Source: Liriodendron chinense (Eukaryota > Streptophyta > Magnoliopsida > Magnoliales > Magnoliaceae). From it: 64,000 nt of DNA. A model generated the notes under the pieces. The model had not been told where the DNA came from. It saw nothing but the letters and a program-made list of their open reading frames with translations, and made no database searches. Every line of letters begins with the position of its first letter. The first letter of the stretch is position 1. Location of the stretch: assembly GCA_003013855.2 (NCBI GenBank), contig ML058526.1, positions 2,480,001 through 2,544,000 of the forward strand, written 5' to 3'. Below are positions 1-10,833 of this stretch, piece after piece. Made by a program: the position numbers and the translations under genes.

Positions 1-166
1 AAATATCATCTTGATTCAAAACTTTTTAACGGTTGGCATTCAATCACCACTGTCTCATATGGTGTGGTCGACCTGAGATTTGGATCGGCTTCAGTTTTGA
101 GCCCATGCCTTGAAATGATCTGGAAAAAACGGATGGACTGCGTGGATATACAAAACATACATCCAC
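1..166. repeat. Foldback (Mutator-like) element, right arm only
   Basis: This is the right half of the foldback family that recurs through the window. It carries the arm motifs GGTGTGGTCGACCTGAG and ACGGATGGACTGCGTGGAT in the usual order. The left half lies outside the window and the outer terminus is missing, so this copy is cut at both sides. It has no coding capacity. Confidence 0.75.
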
Positions 167-198
167 GTTGGCTTCCCGGCCTCACCGAATCCGCGTTC

Positions 199-283
199 CA
201 TTGATGGAAGGGAATTCCAGCGGTAGAAAAAAGAGGGAAGTGAAAAGGCGACAAAATAGTACGGTGGTCACGACTCAAGATGC
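199..283. other. Short segment shared with 48247-48330, not an obvious transposon
   Basis: About 85 bp between two foldback elements resemble 48247-48330. Shared blocks include GCGGTAGAAAAA and GACAAAATAGTACGGT. On the minus strand both copies encode a similar peptide containing RTILS and FSTAGI. The segment could be a fragment of a low-copy sequence or of an unrecognised repeat. No function can be given. Confidence 0.4.
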
Positions 284-290
284 AAACAAT

Positions 291-893
291 GGGAAGCGGA
301 TTAGCTGGTGCACCGCACACCAGCGAGCTCGCTGTTGTATTCACGTCACCAATTTCTATGGGCCCTGCCATGAGGTTCGTAGCATATCCAAACCGTCCTT
401 CCATTTGGCGACACCGTTATAGAGTTTAATAAAAAATTAGGACAGATCCAATGTTCAAGTGGACCACACTGAAGAACACAGTGGGAGATTGAACGTGTAC
501 CATTGAAATCTTTTTAGTGGTCACAGAAGTTTTGGATCAATCTGATATTTTTTTTACCTTTCATCCAGGTACATGTGACCTTATGAACAGTTTGGATGAT
601 AAATAAACATCATGGTGGGCCCTACGAATATTTTAACAATGACAATCATTGTCCCCACCGCCTTTTTTGGTGTGTGCCACTTGAGATTTGGATATATCTC
701 GTGTTTTGAATCATGGCCTAAAATGATTTTGTAAACTGGACGGTGTATATATGTTAAATACATCATCGTAGGGCCCACATAATCTTAATTTTCTTTGAAC
801 CGTTGGTATGAACACAGAACTGAGGACTGCAGGCGACACGTACGCACACCAGTAAATTAGCTGGTGTAGGGTACACCAGTCAATCCGCTTCCC
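291..893. mobile_element. Foldback Mutator-like MITE, complete copy
   Basis: The outer ends are inverted repeats: GGGAAGCGGATTAGCTGG on the left, and the complement of a closely similar sequence at 861-893. Inside, the left half (arm with GTGGACCACACTGAAG) and the right half are imperfect reverse complements, so the whole element can fold into one long hairpin. No convincing target-site duplication is visible at this copy. It has no transposase and must depend on an autonomous relative. Confidence 0.8.
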
Positions 894-910
894 AAAAAAC
901 GACCATCATC

Positions 911-1265
911 GCGGATTGGCTAGTTACCCCAACACCATCGTTGGTCTGGTGTCAAAGCTGTGTGGGCCCCACCATGATGTGTGTGTTTTATACATGGTGT
1001 CCTTCCATTTTTCCACCTCATTTTCGGGCATGGCCCAAAAATGCGGCAGATACAAATCTCAGGTGGACCACACCACATGAAACAGTGGGAATTGAATTCT
1101 CACAGTGGGACATGAAACAGTGGGATATGGATAAGTTTTGGAATGCCATTCAAATGGGCTGGAGAAACGGATGGACACTGTAGATAAAAAAATATCACCC
1201 ATGTGAGCCACACGGTAGGAGTAACACCAGCTAAACTGTTCCCGGGTAACACCTAATTAGCTCCC
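911..1265. mobile_element. Foldback Mutator-like MITE, internally shortened
   Basis: The left arm (GTGGGCCCCACCATGATG, then CACAGTGGG) passes almost directly into the end of the right arm (ACGGATGGACACTGTAGAT) with the centre deleted. The right terminus, GTAACACCTAATTAGCTCCC, is the type seen at 48398-48936. The left terminus is of a different type (GCGGATTGGC), so the copy may be a recombinant between two subfamilies. Confidence 0.7.
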
Positions 1266-1394
1266 GGTGCCAATATGTTCAGCAGTCCAAGTCCAATGAT
1301 CGAGCGGCTCATGTTTTTGAAGTCCAGGCAGTCCTGGGACAAACGTAAGGACACGTTTGGAGTGTGGATTTGGACCCCCTGGATTAAAAACCCC

Positions 1395-1689
1395 GTGGAT
1401 CATAGAAGTTCCTGATCCAGCCGATCATGGTAATTTCCCTCCATCCAAGTTTGGTTGACCTTATCAACGGTTGGATGGAAAAAAATAACTTACGTTGGGC
1501 CTTAGGAAGTTATTAATGATGGGCGTACAATCACCACTTTCCTGTGGTGTGGTCCACCTGAGATTTGATCTGCTTAGTTTTTGGACCCCATTCTAAAATT
1601 GGCTGGAATAACAGATGGACAGTGTGGATATGCAAAAAATCATCAAGGTGGACCCCACTGTAAGGTTAAGTAACACCTAATCAGCTCCC
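1395..1689. repeat. Foldback element, centre and right arm
   Basis: The sequence runs from the family centre (CATCCAAGTTTGGTTGACC) through the right arm to the terminus CACCTAATCAGCTCCC. The left arm is absent. It belongs to the same terminal subfamily as 48398-48936. Confidence 0.65.
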
Positions 1690-1809
1690 AAGGAAAACAT
1701 GGGATGGAGAAGCTGATGGACGGGATGGGATGGACCGCACGTCAACTTTGACGGTAGCCTAGCGCCCAATTATCATATGCTCTTAAGTTTTCGATCCCGC
1801 CTTGATGGA

Positions 1810-2329
1810 AGCTCGCCCTAACCGTGGGGTTACCGTGGGGCCCACCTTGATGTATGTATTATGTATCCACTCGGTCCATCCGTTTTTTCCAGATTATCTT
1901 AGGGCATTATCCCAAAAATGAAGTAGAAACAATTATCAGGTGAACCTTACCATAAGAAACAGTGGTGATTGACCATCTTACCATTAAAAACTTCTTAGGA
2001 ATCGCTTCATGTTTCCGTAATGTTTATTTACCATTCAATGTGTTGATAAGGTCACATGAGCCTGGATTAACGTTAAAAACAAATATCAGATTCATCCAAA
2101 ACTTCTGTGGCCCATTAATGGTTAATCACCACTGTTTCCTATGTTATGGTCTATCTGATGATTGGATCTGCTTTCGTTTTGGTATAATCCCCTAAAAGGA
2201 TCTCTAAAAATGGATGGACGGTGTGGATACATAATACATACATAAAGGTGGACCCCACGGTAACCCACGGTAAGGACCGCACCGCACCGGCTTAGGTGAG
2301 GCCGGGGTCTCACCTAATCCGCTCTCAAA
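1810..2329. mobile_element. Foldback Mutator-like MITE, near complete
   Basis: Both arms are present: GGGGCCCACCTTGATGTATG on the left, and its complement around 2240-2262 (ACATACATAAAGGTGGACC). The inner ends also pair, as ACCGTGGGGTTACCGTGGG against CCCACGGTAACCCACGG. The far right end (CTCACCTAATCCGCTC) has no clear partner on the left, so the left terminus is probably eroded. Non-coding. Confidence 0.65.
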
Positions 2330-2483
2330 AATTTTGGACCGTCCGTTTTTGTAAGCCCGTTCTTTTGGGAAGATAGGCTGAAAACTAACATAACACAGGT
2401 AGGTATTCTTAACCATCTAATTTACTCGACATTCATGTATGCCACGTGTAAAGTGCATGGGCTGTAGTACCCCAGCGAGTTCA

Positions 2484-3019
2484 GGAAGCGGATTGCCTGT
2501 GGCACTTTCCGCGGGGAAGTCACTCTGGCACGACGTGAAAAAAGCTCAGTAGGGCTCACCATGATGTATGTGTTCTATCCACGCCGTCCATCCGTTTTTC
2601 CTGCTCATTTTAGTGCACAACCCCGAAAAGTATGCGGATCCAAAGCTCAAGTGCAACACACCACAGAGAACAGTGGGAATTGAACGCCCACCGTTGAAAA
2701 CTGTTTAGGGGCGACAGAAGTTTCGAATCAAACATATTTGTGTTTTCCCTTCATCCAGGTCTTTGTCACCTTGTGAACAGGTTAGATGGCAAAATAAACC
2801 ATCACGGTGGACCCTACTAAGTTTTCAACGGTGGGCGTTCAATTCCCAATTTTCTGTGGTGTGGTCCACTTGAGCTTTGGATCTGCATCATTTTTGAGCT
2901 GGAAAAACGGATGGACGGCATGGATAAAATACATATATCAAGGTGGGCCCCACAGAGCTTTGGCCACGTTGGGCCACAGGGAAATTCCTGTGGCATACAC
3001 GACAGGCAATCCCCCTTCC
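2484..3019. mobile_element. Foldback Mutator-like MITE, complete copy
   Basis: The left end, GGAAGCGGATTGCCTGTGGC, pairs with the right end at about 2976-3019 (a CCTGTGGCA block, then GGCAATCCCCCTTCC). The flanks GCGAGTTCA (2475-2483) and GTGAGGTCC (3020-3028) agree at 6 of 9 positions, which would fit an eroded 9-bp target duplication but is weak alone. The arms match the other copies. Confidence 0.75.
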
Positions 3020-3553
3020 GTGAGGTCCCTAGGAAAGACAAAGGCTAGATCTTCGCATGACAGCGTATCCTACTGACTCCTTTGACCAAACTCAACCCAA
3101 AATCACGACGGAATTATTTGATACTGATGTATCAGGACCTGAATAGTGTCCTTACTCGTCCATTATGCACAAGTGGGGCCCACAATCTGGTGATCAAGAC
3201 CGTTTATATGATTCCCCAACGCATAAACGGTGACCAAAAGCCCTTTCCGGATCTAGTAGATTTCATCCGTCCTCGTCTATGAAAATCAGTGTGGACAGTT
3301 CCTATGCTGCTCCCATAGCCGTTCATTCAATACCACTTGATAAACGGTTAGAATCACCTAATATGGGAGTGTTTTTTTTATTCACCACCCATCCATTGTA
3401 GGTTCCTTCAGATAAACGGTTGGGATCCCTGATCTATGGGCCCTACATGTACAAACTAGGGTATCAGGACACTGTTAACGTTATGATTCATCAGGACCCA
3501 GTAACAGATTTCTCTAGACACGCGACACAAAGATATGGTCCACCCAATCTCCA
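3020..3553. other. Intergenic sequence, nothing recognised
   Basis: No ORF of note, RNA gene or recognisable transposon was seen. The phrase GATAAACGGTT(A/G)G occurs twice, around 3340 and 3412. This stretch lies just left of the tandem duplication and represents its original left flank. Confidence 0.4.
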
Positions 3554-4365
3554 CCCTAGTAACTTTTCTAAAAAGCCTACCGTTGGATGTGTGACAATCT
3601 ATCTTTAATTTTTCAACCACATGTTTACACATCGAACCCAATAAAGATCTGCGGCTGATATTTTACCCCAAATAGCCCGCCCTTCTTCTTAGGAAAACTG
3701 CGTTGTTTAAAATAAGACGAGAGCTTCCCATCTCTCCTTCAACATATGCCATGCCAGAGTAAGTTCTACCACCTCCATTCCGCTGTGAATTGATTGAAGA
3801 TGCAATGTAAGATACGTGTCAACTTGTCGCACACGTGAGGTATCCGGGCCGTTCTTTAGCTGGGTGTGCAGTAGCCCAAAAATCAGGCTTTTCATCCAAC
3901 CGTGCATTTTTCTTAAACGTGTGAGGCCCACTTGATGAGTCCAACATCTTGATTTTTGGGTCAGATAAGTATAGTTCTCAGAGTGATTTGGTTTGGTAGG
4001 TGAGAACTAATGTTCCATCTGTAAGACATCCGAGCCATGCAAAAGTAGGCCCCACCACAATATCACCTGGCGCAAAAAAAAAAAAGAAAAAAGAAAAAGA
4101 AAAAAGAACTAGACCATCCATTCATCAGGCAGGCACTACAATTCAAACAAACGGATGGTCGACGTTCTGAGGCAATGTACACGTTTGGCTACCTAAACTG
4201 GATTGGCGTGAGTTTTCTACGTAGGTTATCTTCATGGTGGGGCACAAGTTTTGCATGTTCCAGATGTCTTGCACATGAGACCTTGGTAAGACAGGGAAGG
4301 CTGCATACTAAGAACACAGCAGGGTGCAGGTGATCTCAGCTCTCTTTTGAATTGCTGTGTTGCAG

Positions 4366-4421
4366 GCTTGATACCAGCATAGTTGTTAAGTGCACCACAG
4401 GAGATCACCTCAATATTCCTG
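4366..4421 (+). other. Candidate orphan exon in block A
   Basis: A 56-base stretch has the look of an internal exon. It is preceded by a pyrimidine-rich run ending TGTTGCAG and followed by GTACG. Its phase-1 frame reads LDTSIVVKCTTGDHLNIP without a stop. The duplicate at 18640-18696 has one extra T that creates a TAA. Ten-base inverted repeats (4328-4337 against 4401-4410) bracket it, so a small foldback structure is an alternative explanation. I do not recognise the peptide and found no partner exon. Confidence 0.25.
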
Positions 4422-5290
4422 GTACGATTTCATACCTTTCTTTTATTAGAAAAAGAAGCTCTATTGCCATGCTTATCTTTTAATCAAGATATCAACACAA
4501 AAACTAAATCTGGTCCACTCAGCAAGTGGGCCCAAAATTTGAAAACAGGTGGATGGATTAGACAAATTTAGCTAAGTTCCAACTGTGACCCACCTGACCA
4601 ATGGTTCAACCTGATTTTTTTGTTTAGGGCATCCATATGTTCGTGCCGTTCTGATGGGTGGATTGGATCTCAGACATATTGTGCCATGCTAACACATGGC
4701 ATGTACATTAGCTTTATTGTACACTCCATGGAAACTACTACTTCATTTTAATTCTCTATTATACATTTTATCATGCTTAGAACAAACAGTTTTAGGAAAA
4801 TGGTAGGATGAATAGTGTGTGCGTTCACCACAGTATCACACTATATGAGGACTGTTTCTGGTCCATATCGGGTTCATACATGTGCATCATTCATGGGTGA
4901 CGCTGGTACGTATATGTAAAATACGTGCCGGTTTCAAACCATACTTAAAACTGTGGGTGACATTGTAATGCTGCCGTTGGGAACTCCCTTTTTTACTTTT
5001 TATTGCAAAATAAGAAATAAAATAAAGATATTTCATAAGCCTCTCTCCTTTTAAGTACATATTTAGAAGTGCTAAGAAGCTGACCCTTGATTTTTAAGGT
5101 AAATATGATTTAATAAAAGAGAGAAAGCAACAAGAGATGCCTAACTGTAGTTTGGAACTGGTCATGCTAAAAAGAAAATCCATAGTTGATTAGTGCACGT
5201 GGAGATCAACCGATTGGGACCATCAAATCAGTGGGCATCTCAGCTCTTATCAACGAATGGATGGTTAGGATTGGATTGTACATTTATGTA
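4422..5290. other. Block A non-coding sequence
   Basis: Ordinary intergenic sequence. It is repeated at about 18697-20100, where a foldback element has been inserted. No gene or RNA was identified. The segment around 5030-5060 is the empty target site for that insertion. Confidence 0.5.
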
Positions 5291-5329
5291 TTGATTCTCA
5301 AGTCTCAACTGTTGACAAGTTCATTCGTG

Positions 5330-5740
5330 AAGGGGTATTACTCTGGAAGATGAATTTGGGGAGGCCGTGAAGGAGTTTAGTATCACTTCCAATTCTCATG
5401 TTGAGGCCAAGAATGAGCTATTCTTGGAGAATTCGTCCCTATGGGTTAACCTCCGGGTAGAAGCGGCTTCAGAAGAAGCAGATTCCTTCCATTTAATTAG
5501 TGAATCGGAGGGTGACGAGGACAGGGGCGTGTAGCAAAAAGAGGTAGAAACAAAGTAAAGGGGCAGAATCTCACTAGGAGATTGGGCTTGAGGTAAAAAA
5601 AAAAAAAAAAAAAAGGAAGAAGAAGAAGAGATGGACTAAGCAAACGGGTTGGGAGTCCGATGATTAGTGTACCCTCATTAAATGTGACCGGGATAGTGAA
5701 AGTTGGGCAGTTGTGGAAATTTTTATTTTATTTTATTTTA
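5330..5740 (+). pseudogene. LINE fragment: end of ORF1 and start of ORF2
   Basis: An open frame of 62 codons ends at a TAG at 5532-5534. It is acidic at its end (SESEGDEDRG) and looks like the end of a plant LINE ORF1 product. A second frame starts with ATG at 5659 and reads MISVPSLNV, resembling the WNVRGL start of the LINE endonuclease domain. The fragment stops in a TTTTA-rich run near 5730. In unit 2 (20150-20560) the first frame is shifted and closed. The rest of this LINE is not here. Confidence 0.45.
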
Positions 5741-5799
5741 TTTATTTATGAGAGAGGATACTTTAGCGGGTTCCCACACATACGTATGAATTGCTTCTG

Positions 5800-7330
5800 T
5801 TGAGTGAATGGTTCCTTTTTGACCACACATACAATAATATTGAAATCAAAAGAAAAATAGAGAAAAGATGCAAACCATAACATAAAGATTGATACACATC
5901 AATGTGTTTAGTACGAGAGTGATAAACAAAATTTTTAGCCAAATTGATAGCACTAGAGCTGTCATAATTAACCAGCACGACTTCCTGCTGAAGCTTCAAT
6001 TAATTTATCATTCCTTTCAACCAAACAGCTTCCTTGAAAGCTTCTGTCACCACCATATACTCAGCTTCAGTAGTAGAAAGAGTCACCACAGATTGAAGCT
6101 TAGACATCCAACTAATCGCTCCACCCACTAATATAAACGAGTACCCTGAAGTCGATCTCCTACTATCCACACTACCTACGTCATCAAAATCGATGTAACC
6201 AACTTGTTCTTGGACTTTTCAAACGTCAAGACGTAGTCCTGCGCACCCCGAATATATCGAAGTAGCCATTTCACAGCTTCCCAATGTTATTTGCCTGGGT
6301 TAGATATGAATCGGCTTAACAACACCCATAGCCTGTGAAATATTTGGTCTTGTACAGACCATGACATACATTAAACTGCCCACAACACTTGAATAGGGCA
6401 CATAGGACATAATATGTTTTTCTTCATCTGTTTTGGGATAATGTTCAGAAAAATGCTTGAAGTGAGCTGTGTGGGGAACGCGAACCGGTTTGGACTTGTC
6501 CATCTCATACTTTTTCAACACCTTCTCAAGGTATTTTTTCTGAGATAACTACAACCTATTCCTCTTCCAATCTCTATGAATATCTATGTCAAAAACCTTC
6601 TTTGCAGCCCCCAGATCCTTCATCTCAAATGTCCCTAAAAGCTGAGTCTTCAACACATCGATGTCAGACTTGCTATGACTGGCAATAAGCATGTCATCGA
6701 CATACAACACCAGTATGAGAAACTTATCATCATTCAGTGTCTTGAAATAGACACAATGATGATACTTGCTCCTGGAAAAGCCCCGACTCATCATTAAGGA
6801 ATCAAATTTCTTGTATCACTGCCTAAGCGACTGTTTGAGACCGTACAACAATCTCCTCAACCTGTAAACCTTGTTCTCGACTCCTTACACTATATAACCT
6901 TCTAATTGCACCATATAAATCTACTCTTCCAATTCCCCATGCAGGAAGGCAGTCTTTACATCCATATGTTCCAGCTCGAGGTCGTATTGGGCAACAAGCG
7001 CAAACACGAACCTGATAGATACTTACTTTACAACCGGCACAAAAATCTCATTGAAGACCACACATTCACGCTAAACACACCCTTTTGCTACCAACCTTGC
7101 CATATATCTATCATGTTTCTTCCGAAAAACTTCACTTGCACCCAATCGCTTTTCGGCCCATTAGAAGCTTCACAAGCTCCCAAGTCTTATTCTTGTACAG
7201 GGAGTCCATCTCGTCTTGCATTGCTGTCTTCCACTTTCAACATCTTCATATGTAGTGCTTCCTCAAAGTTATACGAATCCCCCTCATCTGTAATGAGAGC
7301 GAATGCAACGTTCGAGTCATCCTGTAGTGC
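5800..7330 (-). pseudogene. Ty1/copia reverse transcriptase and RNase H remnant
   Basis: Read on the minus strand from 7330 down, fragments follow copia pol order. An RT start with ARRDGLPVQE- and HMDVKTAFL-like traces is followed by LVLYVDDMLIASHS, the RT active site with both aspartates, at 6549-6794. GSLMYVMVCTRPNISQAMG follows at 6300-6521, then the RNase H end INLAKN...HSRTKHID at about 5880-5960. Several stops and frame changes separate them, so the gene is dead. Unit 2 has a different part of a copia element in this position (20640-21330), also on the minus strand. Confidence 0.85.
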
Positions 7331-7337
7331 CTTTAAT

Positions 7338-7440
7338 TTTTTTTTGTGTCCGGTGGTAGCCCGAATCTTTAATTAGGATTGTATAGCTTCTCATTCTTTT
7401 AATGAAGAAAATGCTTATTTCGAAGAAAAAAAAGAAAAGA
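7338..7440 (+). repeat. LINE 3' tail, unit 1 copy
   Basis: GTGGTAGCCCGAATCT, then AATGAAG and an A-rich end, match the last part of the LINE at 21490-22490 in unit 2. The LINE coding part is missing here. The copia remnant abuts the tail instead. Confidence 0.7.
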
Positions 7441-8289
7441 ATGAAAGATTGTCCCTATTATTTAAAATTATTTAAAATTATTTAAAAAATTATTTAAAAT
7501 TATCCAGGGGGGATGGTGTCAAGGAGATCCTATGTCCCTATTATTTCATCATTTTGGCGGAGGTTGTTATCTTAGGTAGTTGCCTTTGCTTATGGTAAAT
7601 TTGTATCCACTGTTATCTCCCCAGGGGTATGATGATGGAAAGATGTTAGAACGACGATTCTAAGTCATGTTGAATGAAAGATTTTCTAGTGATTTAAAAT
7701 TATCTAGGGGATGATGTCATGGAGATCCCATATTCCTATATTTTCATCATTTTTACGGAGGTTGTTATCTTGTGCAGTGTGGGAATTGCATGCACTTCCA
7801 ACTTCCTAGATCTTGCCCTATTATTTTGTATATATCATTTGTTGATGATACGATTAATTTCATGAATAAAGGAAGCCTATTGTGAACGACTTGATAAAAT
7901 TTCTCAAAATCTATAAGGAAGCCTCGAGAGAAAAGAATAAGCTAGCACAAAAGGTGCTTTATATTGTCCACAAAAGCTTTTGTGGCTTAGATTTAGGTTT
8001 TAGTCCAAATGAATGACTTCAGGCAAGCCACCTTTTTGCTGACGTACTAGGAGTCCCATTATCCAGGGGTGGGATAGAGGCAACCAGTTCCAACACCTCA
8101 TTCAGAAGATAAGAGTCAATTTTTGTTGATATCTTTTTGGGAGAAAGCCAAGAAAAAAGGAAAAGGTATTAACTTCGATGCTCAAAACTTTCTTTTCCAA
8201 ATCAACAAGGAAGATTAAGAATTAGGAGAGTGATGGAGGTCATGAAGATCCTAAAAATGAAAATGTTTTAAATCTTCTGTGTGGCTAGT
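7441..8289. other. Block B non-coding sequence
   Basis: No ORF of note. It contains two related phrases about 200 bp apart (GATGATGTCA(A/G)GGAGATCC with CATTTT(G/T)GCGGAGGTTGTTATC), so there is an old internal duplication. The same arrangement is in unit 2 at 22500-23340. Confidence 0.5.
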
Positions 8290-9122
8290 CCCTGTGGATA
8301 AAGTTTCTTGAGGTTTGGAGATAAGCAAGTGAGAGAGGCTAATGTTATAGCTAGGATTTCTAATTGGCTTAGGATTATTGGGCGCCATTTCTCGATCCAT
8401 CCTTAGAGCAAAGGGGGACCATATTCGAATCCTTCAGGACCCAGGGGTCGAACTTGTGAACATGGCGTCCTCGCATATGACTGCAGTTACCTGGAGGAGA
8501 CCAAATGAGGGGTGGGTGAAAGTGAATGTAGACAAATCCTCTCTAGGCAATCCGGGTGCTTCTAGTGGGGGTGGAGTTTGTAGGGACCACCACGGCATGT
8601 TTCTTTTTGCATTCTCCTCGGGGTATGGTATTAGGACCAAGAACGGGGCAGAAGTGAAGGCGCTAGTGGAGGGTCTGAATTTGTGCAAAGAGCGGGGCTA
8701 TTCGAAAGTGGAGGTGGAAAGTGACTCGGCTTCAGTTGTCAGGCTGCTGAATTGCATTGCTCCTTCAATGTGGAGGATGTGGTATTGGAGGCGACGAGTG
8801 GAAGTTATTCGTTGCCAAATTCAGGTGGAGATTACGGCTGCGTTGAGATAGGTTAATACGATAGTGGAAGGTTTAGCAAGGTGGGGTAGTGAATCCCAGG
8901 CCAACCATTTCTTTCTTAGGCCGACAGAGCTTCTACTCCAAATCTGGGGCAACCTGTTGTTAGATAAAGCGGGAGTGGGTAATTTGAAAAACTAGAAGGG
9001 TTGAATAGGGTGTATCTAGTCAAAAGATAGGCAGGCCGAGCTTTTTTGTTGCTTTCGCCTAGCCCGTAGGTTTAGTCTTCGTATTTTAGCCTTGCGTTTG
9101 CAATAAAATCTGTTAAAAAAAA
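8290..9122 (+). pseudogene. LINE 3' end with RNase H domain
   Basis: A frame at 8378-8851 contains an RNase H fold of the plant LINE type: GWVKVNVD with the first catalytic Asp, GGGVCRDHHG, the Glu region EVKALVEGL, and ESDS with the third acidic residue. The frame is then broken by a TAG. A 3' untranslated tail follows, with GCGTTTGCAATAAAATC and an A-run at 9115-9122. The element is truncated at 5'. The near-identical partner in unit 2 is 23350-24150, so it was present before duplication. Confidence 0.85.
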
Positions 9123-9129
9123 TTCTTGA

Positions 9130-9560
9130 GGTTAAATAACTCTTTAAATTCATTCAAATGTATAGATGAACAAAGTCAAAACTATTGCGAGATTTGTTGT
9201 AGGACCTTCCTCTTGCCATTCACAAATCCAAATGGATAGTGGGTCGACGTAACATCAACCTTTGGACCCAAAATTGGATTGGGGATGGAATTTTAACAGA
9301 TGCAAAAATTGTGAACATGCCTGATCATCTTAAGAATGAGAGAGTTGTATATTATTTGGGCTAAGGGCAGTGGCTAGAGGTTCTTAAATCTTAAGGCATT
9401 TGTTCCTAACAATGTGTTGCTTCAGGTGAAGGAAGCAGGCATCAAGATTCATGATTGGAGTGATCGACTTACATGGACAGTCACAATGGTAGGAAAATTT
9501 TCTTCTAAATTAGCGTGGAACTTGATCCGAAATAGATAGGACGTACAAATGTCAGCACAT
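9130..9560 (+). pseudogene. LINE fragment: RT end and zinc-binding region
   Basis: Traces such as INLWTQNW, MPDHL and FSSKLAWNLI are read across frames. They fit the region between RT and the zf-RVT domain of plant LINEs. Stops interrupt every frame. It is directly downstream of another LINE tail and repeated in unit 2 (24190-24560). Confidence 0.65.
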
Positions 9561-9759
9561 TGGGTCAGGATAACCACATTCCTCATAAATTTTTTGTTTT
9601 TGTCTAGAAGATTACGTACTCAGTAATTCCAATATGTACAAATTTAGAAAATAGTGGTTCAACTTGTCTCTGGATGTGTTTGTTGCGATAAGGTCACTTT
9701 TCATCACATCAAGACCAGTTCTGGAGTAGGGTAATGGGGCCGAAGAAGAAGAGAGGGAA

Positions 9760-10140
9760 AGGGAGGAGGATGTGCTCGAAGATGCTGGGCAACACTGGGA
9801 GAGGAATGTTTCGTGGTCTTAGTTAGGTGTAGTGGCGAGGAAGTTTCTTGCGAAGGAGGGGCTTGATGACATTGTTGTTATTCTTATAGCTAGCAATTCA
9901 ATAATGGTGTTGAATTAACGAGAAGTGGTGGATCGAGGCTCGCAGATGCTAAGAAAGGGAGGAGGAGGTGCCCGCACATGCTAGGCAACACTGGGAGAGG
10001 AATGTTTCATGGTCTTTGTTAGGTGTAGTGGCGAGGAAGTTTCTTGTGGATCAGGGACTTGATGACATTGTTATTATTCTTGTAGTTGGAAATACAATAA
10101 GGGTGTTGCATTAAAGAGAAGTGGTGGATTGAGGCCAACC
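9760..10140. repeat. Two-copy tandem repeat, period about 196 bp
   Basis: GATGCTGGGCAACACTGGGA at 9781 recurs, slightly changed, at 9977, and the flanking sequence is also repeated (GTAGTGGCGAGGAAGTTTCT). Unit 2 has the same two-copy array at 24809 and 25002 (period 193). The array is therefore older than the 14-kb duplication. Function unknown. Confidence 0.8.
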
Positions 10141-10833
10141 ACTCCAGATAGTAGGGTCTCAGATTGTGGAAGTAGCGATAAAAACCAACAGTGGGCTTCC
10201 CATTGGGCAAGTGTTGGGTGTAGTGGACTTGAAAAAAAAGAAGAAGAAGCTAGCAAAGAAAGTTTAGATTCATTTTTCGTCAAATCACATAAACTACAAT
10301 AGATACACTAATAAGCAACTAATCTATAAGTTAGATAGTGATCTTGTGTGTGCTTTACAAGTTAAGTGCCTAGCATACAATCCAATTTAAAAATTCATAT
10401 AGTTCAAATGATTAAACACAAAAGAAAGAATAGAATTGCAAACACAAGTATGTATAGTGGTTCGGCCAAGACCCATCCAAATGTCATGAAGCTGCTCTTA
10501 GATTTATTAATTGTTTGCCCAAAAGCCCCAATATATTTTTACAGGAATCTTTTCTAGTTTCCCACTGAATGTTTTCTCTAGTTCTTGAACAATATTATGA
10601 CATTCATGAAGAGAAGATGCAAAAGTATTGGGCATGAGCTTGGCAAGTAATAGGGTTGGCATATCCTTTTCTTGATAAGACTCGAGATGTCTCTGGTTGC
10701 CAATATAAATATGGCAGGTGATAGTGGTCTCCTTGCTGAATGCATCTATATGACTTAAAGAATTTAAATATTTTGCCAATGATGGAAATAGAGAACCAAT
10801 AGCTCTTCCAGTATCTGGCCACCATGTCAATCA

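Noticed and set aside
6..404. 132-codon minus-strand ORF at the left edge
   Set aside because: Most of it is foldback-arm sequence, and it crosses an element boundary. Only the 85-bp part shared with 48247-48330 was kept as an observation.
4612..4700. Second exon after the candidate exon (TTTTTTTGTTTAG acceptor at about 4626)
   Set aside because: The frame that would join phase-correctly stops after about 20 codons, no donor is convincing, and the text resembles ordinary intergenic sequence.
6906..7376. 156-codon plus-strand ORF
   Set aside because: It is the antisense shadow of the copia reverse transcriptase on the minus strand.
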